From: Alphaproteobacteria bacterium WMHbin7
GTDB lineage: Bacteria > Pseudomonadota > Alphaproteobacteria > Rhodospirillales > WMHbin7
Reading direction: 5' to 3'
DNA length: 32,437 nucleotides
Assembly (NCBI GenBank): GCA_002753155.1
Contig: PDZW01000033.1
Span: 1-32,437 of the forward strand
Part shown: piece by piece, positions 6,192 through 12,796 of the stretch
Numbering within the stretch: position 1 is the first letter of the stretch
Layout: every line of letters starts with the position of its first letter
Notes under the pieces: model-generated
Databases searched by the model: none
What the model was told of the DNA's origin: nothing
The model's input: the letters and a program-made list of their open reading frames with translations, nothing else
Translations under genes and position numbers: made by a program

Positions 6192-6294
6192 CAGTTCCAA
6201 GATGCGTGTTCCCGGAAGGTTACCGTCCTCCAACGGCCCGGGAACCGGGAACCGCAAAGCCGCCGGACGTCCTGCCGGCGGTTTTCGCGTTTTT
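6192..6294 (+). ncRNA. Candidate CRP-controlled small RNA with anti-Shine-Dalgarno loop
   Basis: About 100 bases, bounded upstream by the predicted class II promoter and downstream by an intrinsic terminator. Hairpin 1 has a perfect 8-bp outer stem, GTTCCCGG (6208-6215) with CCGGGAAC (6238-6245), and an inner stem CCGT/ACGG (6223-6226 with 6233-6236) presenting the loop CCTCCA, which contains CCTCC, complementary to the Shine-Dalgarno core. Hairpin 2 is the terminator. The segment lies between convergent genes and has no plausible reading frame, so it fits an independent sRNA. C-rich anti-SD loops are known in alphaproteobacterial sRNAs. I cannot match it to a named family; it might instead be a processed 3' UTR of the SH3 gene. 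Confidence 0.5.
6260..6294 (+). terminator. Intrinsic terminator of the candidate sRNA
   Basis: A perfect 7-bp stem CCGCCGG (6260-6266)/CCGGCGG (6275-6281) with an 8-base loop is followed by TTTT, CGCG and five more T residues. It points along the plus strand and ends ten bases before the stop codon of the convergent acyltransferase gene. Confidence 0.8.
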
Positions 6295-6304
6295 GGGGGG
6301 GGCA

Positions 6305-7192
6305 TTATTTCGAGGCATTATCCCCCTTGGCCCAGAGTTTCTGCATCCAGAACCACTGGTCGGGGCGTTCCTTGATCCAGACTTCGAACTGGCTGGCGAC
6401 CTGCTGCGTCAGGGTTTGCAGCACTTCATGGGTGGCGTCGCCCTTCTGGGGCTCGATGGGCGGGGCCAGGGTGGCGCGAAAACGCGCCCCGTTCAGGCGT
6501 TCCATGCGGGTGCAAAGGATGGGGGCGCCAAAGCGCCTAGCCAAAAGCGCCGCCGTATGGGCGATTCTGGCCTGGCCGCCCAAAAGATCGACCGGCAAGG
6601 TGTCGGAATAGCGGTGATCGGTCAGAAAGCCCACATAGCCGCCCTCGGAGAGGTGGCGCATGACCTTGCGCATGCCCTGATGGCTTTTGGCGATGTAGGT
6701 CATCCCCGTATCTGGCCTGATTTCCTGAACCAGATCACGCACATAGGGGTTGTTGGGGGCGCGGTAGATGAGCAGGATGTGGCCCCCCATCCGGTCCATG
6801 ACCATGGGGAACAGCTCCCAATTGCCCAGATGGGCCGCCACGAACACGCATCCCTTGCCCAGGGATTTGATCCGCTCGAAGTTCTCTCGGCCCTCGATCT
6901 GAATACGATCATGGTCGAGGGCCAGTTTGCGCAGATGCGGATATTCGAAGGCCACCCGGCCCAGATTGGCCCAAACCTCGGGCAGAAGCCGCCTGGCTTC
7001 TTCCTTGGAAAAAACCCGTTCCAGATTGTCCAGAGCCACCCGGCTGGGTTTCTTGATCAGGGGGCCGATGCTGCGCATCAGCCCTGCCCCCAGGTCCGAG
7101 GCGCTGTCCAGGCTTAAGGGCCTAAGGCTTCCCACAAGAGTCCGAAGCGCCAGCTCTTCGAGCCGGTAACGAAAGGAACGCAGATGTGCCAT
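6305..7192 (-). CDS. LpxL/HtrB-family lipid A (lysophospholipid) acyltransferase
   Basis: Inner-membrane-associated acyltransferase of the LpxL/LpxM family, which transfers acyl chains from acyl-ACP onto lipid A precursors. The 295 residues fit the family length. The catalytic H-x4-E box is AHLGNWEL (H121, E126), followed by a family-typical YRAPNNPYVRDLV and the TDHRYSD segment. The N-terminal hydrophobic region (about 15-45) is weaker than in E. coli LpxL and not a clear transmembrane helix. Start ATG 7192 has AGG about seven bases upstream. It lies five bases after elbB on the same strand, clearly one operon, and is near the glycan operon, consistent with an envelope role. Which acyl chain or position it modifies cannot be told. 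Confidence 0.88.
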   Translation of the reverse strand: MAHLRSFRYRLEELALRTLVGSLRPLSLDSASDLGAGLMRSIGPLIKKPSRVALDNLERVFSKEEARRLLPEVWANLGRVAFEYPHLRKLALDHDRIQIEGRENFERIKSLGKGCVFVAAHLGNWELFPMVMDRMGGHILLIYRAPNNPYVRDLVQEIRPDTGMTYIAKSHQGMRKVMRHLSEGGYVGFLTDHRYSDTLPVDLLGGQARIAHTAALLARRFGAPILCTRMERLNGARFRATLAPPIEPQKGDATHEVLQTLTQQVASQFEVWIKERPDQWFWMQKLWAKGDNASK

Positions 7193-7197
7193 GACGC

Positions 7198-7857
7198 CTA
7201 CCGGATCATCCCCAAGAGGGTGCGGATGGTGTTCTCGGCGCCTTGGGCGATCTGCGAGATGCTGGCATCCAGCATGTAGCAGGGGCTGGTCACCAGTTTC
7301 AGCTTGTCGTCCACCGCCACCTCGCCATGGGTGCGCACGGTATGTTTGGCCCCCATTTTCTCGATGGCCTGAGCGGTGGCCTGGTCATTGCCGATGGTCA
7401 CTTCGCCCGTTTTGAGAATGCGGGCGATCAGGGCGGGGGCAATGCACAGCGCCCCGATCGGCTTGCCCGCCCCATGCATGGCCAGAACGGCCTTTTCCAC
7501 ATCCGGATCGACCTTGCAGGTGGGTCCGTCGAAGGCAAAGCCGCAGAGATTCTTGGCAGCCCCGAATCCACCCGGAAAAACCAGGGCGTCGAACTTGCCG
7601 GGCTCGAAGGCCGTCAGAGGCTCGATCTTGCCCCTTGCGATGCGGGCCGATTCGGCCAGAACATTGCGCGTTTCCGGGCTTTCCTGGCCGGTCAGGTGGT
7701 TGATCACATGGTGTTGGGGGATATCGGGGGCAAAGCAGGCATAGCTGCCGCCCAGCCGGTCGATGGCCAACAGGGTCAGCACCGCTTCATGGATTTCGGT
7801 GCCGTCATAGACCCCGGAGCCCGACAGCACCACGGCAAAGGCTGGCTTTGCGCTCAT
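7198..7857 (-). CDS. elbB: Isoprenoid biosynthesis glyoxalase ElbB (DJ-1/PfpI superfamily)
   Basis: A 219-residue cytosolic protein of the class I glutamine amidotransferase-like/DJ-1 superfamily. Family marks are LSGSGVYDGTEIHE (11-24, with E21/E24), FPGGFGAAKNLC (94-105) and the nucleophile elbow GALCIAPALIARIL (C138). E. coli ElbB has glyoxalase activity and was linked to isoprenoid synthesis; its physiological role is still unclear. ATG 7857 is preceded by GGGGAAG at good distance, so I prefer it to a start 18 codons upstream. It is the first gene of a two-gene operon with the acyltransferase and diverges from the glycan operon. Confidence 0.9.
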   Translation of the reverse strand: MSAKPAFAVVLSGSGVYDGTEIHEAVLTLLAIDRLGGSYACFAPDIPQHHVINHLTGQESPETRNVLAESARIARGKIEPLTAFEPGKFDALVFPGGFGAAKNLCGFAFDGPTCKVDPDVEKAVLAMHGAGKPIGALCIAPALIARILKTGEVTIGNDQATAQAIEKMGAKHTVRTHGEVAVDDKLKLVTSPCYMLDASISQIAQGAENTIRTLLGMIR

Positions 7858-7928
7858 ATAAGCTTCCCCAACATGATTAATCTCAGCGAGAAAAGCATGT
7901 TTTTTCGCCAAAAAGCAAGGGTCCGGGC

Positions 7929-7958
7929 TTGCTTGGGGGCCGCCAGGGGCACTATAAC
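7929..7958 (+). promoter_or_regulatory. Predicted promoter of the glycan operon, leaderless
   Basis: TTGCTT (7929-7934) and TATAAC (7953-7958) are separated by 18 bases. Transcription would begin about seven bases after the -10, at or next to the A of ATG 7965, and no Shine-Dalgarno stands before this ATG. Both facts point to a leaderless mRNA. This is a prediction from spacing only. Confidence 0.5.
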
Positions 7959-7964
7959 CCGGCC

Positions 7965-8990
7965 ATGCGCATCGTGATGGCCGATGATTCGGTTCCCTTC
8001 GACGGATACACTTCCGGCCACCAGCCCCTTGGCGGGGCTGAAAAAGCGTTTGCTTCCCTGGCCTCCGCCCTGGCCATTCGCGGCCACGAGGTTCGCGCCT
8101 TTAACCGCTGCCGCTTCAAGATGACCATCGAGGGCGCCAAATGGGAGCCCTGGGACCAGATGCGCCCTCTGGAAGCTGATCTTTTGATCGCTTGGCGCAA
8201 GGTCGGCTTGCTGACCTCGGTCCGCCAGGCGGCACGTCGCCTTTTATGGGTGGCGGCCCCTGGGGCCTATCTCGAACGCGCCTCCAACCGGGAATTGATC
8301 GATTCGACCGGAGCCCGGCTGGTTTTTCAAAGTTCAAAGCACAAAGCAAGCTTCAATGCCTGGAACAATGCCCTGCCGGTCGTGGTGGCCCCGGGTGTGC
8401 GCTCGGACTATTGCTGCGAGGCACCCATCGAACCGGCCAGCCCGCCCTTGGCCGTTGCCACCACGCACCCTTTGCACGGATTGGATTGGCTGCTCGATCT
8501 GTGGCCCAGCATTCAAGCCCGAGTGCCCGCTGCAAGGCTTGCCCTTTATTCCGCCGTTCTCGACAAGGGCCGCCAGGGGGGCGAGGTAGCGCCCGAAATC
8601 CGCCCGGTTCTGGACAAGGCCCTGGCCCTGGCCGAGGCAGGCGTTTTCATCGAGCGTCCGCTGGGCGATATGGACATGCCCGGCGTTTGGCGCAAGGCCC
8701 GGGTTCACCTGTTCCCCGCCCATGCCGACGACTGGCTGGCCACAACCCTGATGGAATCGCAAGCCTCGGGCATTCCTGCCGTGGCCAGGCCGCTGGGGGT
8801 TGCGCCTGAAAGACTGATCGACGGGCAGACCGGGCAGTTGGTGCCCGATGCCGATGCCTTCGCCAATGTGGCGGCAGAACTGCTGTCCAACGACGAGCTT
8901 TTCTGGTCGATGAGCCGGGATGCCAAACTGTGGCAGGCGGGGCGCGGCTGGGACGTTGTGGCGAGCGAGATCGAAGGATTGGCGACATGA
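7965..8990 (+). CDS. GT4-like glycosyltransferase (divergent, D-x7-E)
   Basis: A 341-residue GT-B-fold enzyme expected to transfer a sugar from a nucleotide-sugar during lipopolysaccharide or capsule assembly at the cytoplasmic face. The N-terminal domain begins RIVMADD and has the glycine loop PLGGAEKAF (21-29); the C-terminal domain has DDWLATTLMESQASGIPAVARP. The usual E-x7-E donor motif reads D256-x7-E264. It is a paralogue of the GT4 gene at 10715: the two share RIVMADD, LGGAE and LDWLLDLW. ATG 7965 is chosen because it opens the family N-terminus; it lacks a ribosome site and may be translated leaderless. First gene of an eight-gene operon; its stop overlaps the next start (ATGA). Confidence 0.82.
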   Translation: MRIVMADDSVPFDGYTSGHQPLGGAEKAFASLASALAIRGHEVRAFNRCRFKMTIEGAKWEPWDQMRPLEADLLIAWRKVGLLTSVRQAARRLLWVAAPGAYLERASNRELIDSTGARLVFQSSKHKASFNAWNNALPVVVAPGVRSDYCCEAPIEPASPPLAVATTHPLHGLDWLLDLWPSIQARVPAARLALYSAVLDKGRQGGEVAPEIRPVLDKALALAEAGVFIERPLGDMDMPGVWRKARVHLFPAHADDWLATTLMESQASGIPAVARPLGVAPERLIDGQTGQLVPDADAFANVAAELLSNDELFWSMSRDAKLWQAGRGWDVVASEIEGLAT

Positions 8991-9952
8991 AAATCCTTTT
9001 CATCACCGCGACTCGCATTGGCGACGCCGTGCTTTCGACCGGGCTTCTGGATCATCTGATCCGCCAACATCCCGATGCCCGCTTCACGGTGGCCTGCGGC
9101 CCCGATGCGGCCCCTCTTTTTGCTGAAATGCCGTGCGTGGAACGCTTGATTCCCATGTCCAAGGAACGCTGGTCGAAACATTGGATGCGCCTGTGGTGGG
9201 CCTGTATCGGCACGCGCTGGGATCTGGTGATCGATCTTCGAAAATCCCTGGTCGCCTATCTCCTGTCCTCCGAGCGGCGCTATACACTTTCCAACAGCCG
9301 CGAGCCGGTACATCGGGTGCGCCTGATCGCCGATGTCATGGATTTACCGGAAACGCCCATGCCGCATATCTGGGTCCGAGAAGAGCGTTTGGCCGAAGCG
9401 GCGCGTCTGCTGCCGGGGCCCGAGCCCGTGTTGGCGGTGGGGCCGACCACCAACTGGCTGGCCAAGACCTGGCGGGCCGAGAATTTCATGACACTGATTG
9501 ACAGATTGACTGGCCCCGGCGGCATTCTTCCCGGCGCCAAGGTGGCCGTCTTCGGAGCTCCGCACGAGCGCCCCCAGGCCCAGCCGGTGATCGATGCGCT
9601 TGCTCCTACCCAGGTGATCGATCTGGTGGGACGCATCGATCTTCTGACCGTGTACGCCTGCCTGGAACGTTGCGCCTTTTATATCGGCAACGACTCGGCC
9701 CTTATGCATCTGGCGGCGGCTTCGGGCATTCCCACGCTTGGTCTTTTTGGACCCAGCTCCGAGATATTCTATGCCCCTTGGGGATGGCATGCCGCCGTGG
9801 CGCGCACGCCGGAATCATTTGACAATATCTTTCCCAAGAATTTCGATCATCGCAGTTCGGGCACCTTGATGGACAGTCTTACGGTCGATATGGCGGAAGA
9901 GGCCGCCCGGAACTTATGGTCGCGCACGCAAGCGCAAACGAGGGCGGCATGA
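8987..9952 (+). CDS. GT9-family heptosyltransferase-like glycosyltransferase
   Basis: A 321-residue GT-B enzyme of glycosyltransferase family 9, the ADP-heptose:LPS heptosyltransferase family (WaaC/WaaF/WaaQ). The N-terminus MKILFITATRIGDAVLSTGLLDHL (1-24) is the family's acceptor-side hallmark with the conserved Asp13. The donor site is recognised by GPTTNWLAKTWRAENF and the C-terminal IGNDSALMHLAAASGIPTLGLFGPSS. Members act in the cytoplasm at the inner membrane, building the inner core of LPS. Overlaps its neighbours by four bases on each side, showing tight translational coupling. Whether the donor is ADP-heptose is inferred from the family; Rhodospirillales core structures vary. Confidence 0.88.
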   Translation: MKILFITATRIGDAVLSTGLLDHLIRQHPDARFTVACGPDAAPLFAEMPCVERLIPMSKERWSKHWMRLWWACIGTRWDLVIDLRKSLVAYLLSSERRYTLSNSREPVHRVRLIADVMDLPETPMPHIWVREERLAEAARLLPGPEPVLAVGPTTNWLAKTWRAENFMTLIDRLTGPGGILPGAKVAVFGAPHERPQAQPVIDALAPTQVIDLVGRIDLLTVYACLERCAFYIGNDSALMHLAAASGIPTLGLFGPSSEIFYAPWGWHAAVARTPESFDNIFPKNFDHRSSGTLMDSLTVDMAEEAARNLWSRTQAQTRAA

Positions 9953-10710
9953 CCGAGATTTCGCTCTCTGCCGTGGTCAGCGTGAAGAACGAGGAGCACC
10001 AACTGGCCGACTGCCTGGAGCGGCTGAGATTTGCCGACGAGATCGTGGTGCTGCTGGATAAATGCACCGACCGCTCGAAAGAGATCGCCCTTGCCTTTAC
10101 CGACCGGGTGGTCGAGGGCGACTGGGCCAAGGAAGGCCTGCGGCGCAATGCCGCCATCGACGCCTGCCGGGGGCGCTGGGTGCTGGAAGTCGATGCCGAC
10201 GAGCGCGTTTCCGATGCCCTGGCCCAGGAAATCCTAGCCACCATCAAGACGACGCCTTTCGACTGGCACGAAATTCCCGTCGACAATTACGTGGGCGAGC
10301 GTCTGGTGCGCTGGGGCTGGGGCGCTTCCTTCGGCAAGGCGGCCTATCCTGGCCTGTTCAAGAAGGGCGTCAAGGTCTGGGGCGACGCCCGCCTGCATCC
10401 GCCGCTGGTTTGGACGGGGCTAAAAGGGCCGATGCTGAAAGAGCGCCTTCTTCATTACGTCGATCGTGACCTCTCCGACATGCTGAGGCGCTTGAACAGT
10501 TATTCCAGCGCACGAGCAAAGGATCTGCGCGAGAAGGGCGAGACCTGGGGCAGCACGTGGCGTAATCTCGTGCGCTTTCTGTCGCGTTTTTTCAAATGCT
10601 ATGTCAAGCGCAAGGGATATCGCGAAGGCGGCTATGGCCTGATGGTAGCACTCTGCGCCGGGCTCTATCCGCTGCTTTCGCATCTCAAGGCCAAGCTGGA
10701 GAAGGACTGA
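9949..10710 (+). CDS. GT2 glycosyltransferase, WaaE/LgtF-like LPS core transferase
   Basis: A 253-residue GT-A enzyme. The start SLSAVVSVKNEEHQLADCLERL (6-27), the LLDKCTDRSKEIA block (35-47), RRNAAIDACRGRWVLEVDADERVS (65-88, DAD metal motif at 82-84) and the later Trp-rich segment with LHPPLVW define the family of beta-1,4-glucosyltransferases acting on heptose in the LPS core (WaaE/KdtX, LgtF). The second block normally reads DSGSTD-like; here LDKCTD keeps the Asp after Thr. The C-terminus contains a helical, basic, membrane-proximal segment (about 200-250). Follows the GT9 gene with an ATGA overlap, consistent with sequential core assembly. Confidence 0.85.
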   Translation: MTEISLSAVVSVKNEEHQLADCLERLRFADEIVVLLDKCTDRSKEIALAFTDRVVEGDWAKEGLRRNAAIDACRGRWVLEVDADERVSDALAQEILATIKTTPFDWHEIPVDNYVGERLVRWGWGASFGKAAYPGLFKKGVKVWGDARLHPPLVWTGLKGPMLKERLLHYVDRDLSDMLRRLNSYSSARAKDLREKGETWGSTWRNLVRFLSRFFKCYVKRKGYREGGYGLMVALCAGLYPLLSHLKAKLEKD

Positions 10711-10714
10711 GCGC

Positions 10715-11749
10715 ATGGCCCGTATCGTGATGGCCGATGACGGCATCTCCTTTGACGGCACCACGCCCGAGAAAGGCCCTCTGGGCGGGGCTGAAAGTTC
10801 CTTTGTCAATCTGGCCGAAACCCTGGCGGCCCGGGGCCATTCGGTTGAGGTCTGCAACAAGTGCGAGAAGCCCGTCGATCACAAGGGCGTGGCCTGGCGG
10901 CGCATCGATGATGGTTTGCCGGAATGGGCCGATCTTTTCATCGCCAACCGGGGCGACAAGTTGATTCTGGCCATGCCGGGGGCCAGGAAGACCATCTTCT
11001 GGACTCATAATCCAGCCGGCTACATGCTGAAATGGCGTTATCTGTGGAAGATGGCGGCTAAGCGCCCCGACATCGTTTTCATCGGCACCTATCACGCCAC
11101 GACCTATCCGGCCTGGGCGCCTAGCGGGCAGCGCCATGTCATTCCATACGGCATCCCCGAGATGTTCCGCTCTGCCGAGCCGGGGATTGCCCTGCCCCCG
11201 CCCAGGGCCGTCTTTACCTCGAATCCGTTGCGCTCGCTCGATTGGCTGCTGGATCTGTGGGCAAAAGAGATTCAGCCCGCCGTGCCGGGAGCCGAGCTGC
11301 ACATCTTTTCGGGGGCCGCCACCTATGGATCGGTCGGCGATGCCAAGGCTGAAGCCATGACGCGCGTTCTGGCTCAGGCCGAGGCCATGAAGGACAAGGG
11401 GGTCGTTTTGCGCGGTCCCGTTCCCAAGGCGCAGCTCGTCTTGGAATTTCGCCAGGCGCGCTGCCTGCTCTATAAGGGCGACATCAACGAAACCTTCTGC
11501 CTGGCCGTGGGCGAGGCGCAGGCCATGGGGGTTCCCGCCGTGGTCAAGCCCATCGGCTCGGTGGTGGAGCGGGTGGTGGAGGACCGCACAGGGCATATTG
11601 CTTCAAGTGACAAGGCCTTTGCCGAGGGGGCCATCAAGCTCTTGGCGGATGAGGCGCATTGGCGCACACTGCATCAGGGTGCGCTTGAGCTTCAGCGCCG
11701 CTGGGGCTGGCAGGATGCGGCGGCGGCCTTTGAAGCGCTGTTGCCATAA
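10715..11749 (+). CDS. GT4 glycosyltransferase
   Basis: A 344-residue GT-B enzyme. The N-terminal loop PLGGAESSFVNLAETLAARGH (22-42), the WTHNPAGYM segment (96-104) and the C-terminal INETFCLAVGEAQAMG with intact E-x7-E (E259, E267) place it in GT4. The first and last portions resemble the gene at 7965 (RIVMADD, TSNPLRSLDWLLDLW), so the two arose by duplication and then diverged; this copy keeps the canonical Glu. Starts five bases after the GT2 stop with AAGGA upstream. It probably adds a sugar to the same glycan; donor and acceptor are unknown. Confidence 0.85.
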   Translation: MARIVMADDGISFDGTTPEKGPLGGAESSFVNLAETLAARGHSVEVCNKCEKPVDHKGVAWRRIDDGLPEWADLFIANRGDKLILAMPGARKTIFWTHNPAGYMLKWRYLWKMAAKRPDIVFIGTYHATTYPAWAPSGQRHVIPYGIPEMFRSAEPGIALPPPRAVFTSNPLRSLDWLLDLWAKEIQPAVPGAELHIFSGAATYGSVGDAKAEAMTRVLAQAEAMKDKGVVLRGPVPKAQLVLEFRQARCLLYKGDINETFCLAVGEAQAMGVPAVVKPIGSVVERVVEDRTGHIASSDKAFAEGAIKLLADEAHWRTLHQGALELQRRWGWQDAAAAFEALLP

Positions 11750-11764
11750 AGGGGATAGGCGAGA

Positions 11765-12796
11765 ATGATGCGGGTGATGCAGGCCATGGCGGGGTCCCAG
11801 TTCGGGGGCGCCGAGGCATTCTTCGTCCGTCTGGCGATCGGATTGCACAATAAGGGGCTTGATCAGCAACTGGTCATTCGCAAGCATCCCGAGCGGGCCA
11901 GGTTTTTGCGCGATCACGGTCTTGACGTCACCGAGCTTTCCTTTGGCGGGCGCCTTGATTTGAAGACACGCTTTGCCTTCAAGCGCGCCGTGGCGGAATT
12001 CAAGCCCCGTATCGTGATGACCTGGATGAACCGCGCCACGCAATTTTGCCCCGTGGGCGATTTCGTCCAAATCGGGCGTCTGGGCGGCTATTACGATCTC
12101 AAATACTATCAGCGCTGCAAGCATCTGATCGGCAATACCGAGGACATCGTCGATTATATCCGCAAGCAGGGCTGGCCAGCAGAAAGGGTGCATTATCTGC
12201 CTAATTTCGTTTCGGCCGAAAACATGCCCGCCATCGATCGCAAGAACTTCTACACACCCAACAATGCCCCGTTGATTCTGGCGCTGGGTCGCTTGCACAA
12301 GAACAAGGCCTTCGACGTGCTGCTGAAGGCAATGGGACAGATTCCCGACGCCTATCTCTGGCTGGCTGGCGAGGGCGAATTACGCGAAGAGCTGGAGGCC
12401 CTGGCCCTGCAGGTGGGCGTCAAGCCTCGTGTGCGCTTTCTGGGCTGGCGCGACGATGTGGCGGCCCTTTACGCCGCCGCCGACATCTTCGTCTGCCCCT
12501 CGCGTCACGAGCCGTTGGGCAATGTGGTGATCGAAGCCTGGGCCCAGGGCAAGCCGGTGATCGCGGCGGACAGCTATGGTCCGGGCACCTTGATTCAGCA
12601 TGGCGAAAATGGGCTTCTGGTCCCTGTCGACGATGTGGCGGCCCTGGGTGGTGCTTTGCAATGGATGATTCGCAATCCCGACGAGGCGGGCCGCATGGCG
12701 CGCTCGGGCAAGCGCACCTTTGAGGAGCAATTCACCGAAGGTGCCGTGGTCGAACGCTATATCGAGTTCTTCGAGAAAGTCGCGGGTGGGGCCTGA
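11765..12796 (+). CDS. GT4 glycosyltransferase (WaaG-like)
   Basis: A 343-residue GT-B enzyme with the full GT4 signature: GSQFGGAEAFFVRLA (10-24), GRLHKNKAFDVLLKA (175-189, with the phosphate-binding Arg/Lys pair), and SRHEPLGNVVIEAWAQGKPVIA with E249-x7-E257. It is less related to the other two GT4 genes of the operon. The second codon is also ATG (11768), so the start is uncertain by one residue; GGGGATAGG lies upstream. The TGATG junction with asnB makes translation coupled. A role in LPS core or O-chain extension is inferred from context. Confidence 0.87.
   Translation: MMRVMQAMAGSQFGGAEAFFVRLAIGLHNKGLDQQLVIRKHPERARFLRDHGLDVTELSFGGRLDLKTRFAFKRAVAEFKPRIVMTWMNRATQFCPVGDFVQIGRLGGYYDLKYYQRCKHLIGNTEDIVDYIRKQGWPAERVHYLPNFVSAENMPAIDRKNFYTPNNAPLILALGRLHKNKAFDVLLKAMGQIPDAYLWLAGEGELREELEALALQVGVKPRVRFLGWRDDVAALYAAADIFVCPSRHEPLGNVVIEAWAQGKPVIAADSYGPGTLIQHGENGLLVPVDDVAALGGALQWMIRNPDEAGRMARSGKRTFEEQFTEGAVVERYIEFFEKVAGGA

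Noticed and set aside
6194..6213. Alphaproteobacterial LexA box (GTTC-N7-GTTC)
   Set aside because: Two GTTC elements occur but are ten bases apart, and the second belongs to the sRNA stem.
6206..7117. A 303-codon plus-strand open frame opposite the acyltransferase gene
   Set aside because: It is low in recognisable motifs and rich in Gly/Gln/His as expected for the antisense of a GC-rich gene; the minus strand carries a clear LpxL-like protein with its catalytic box.
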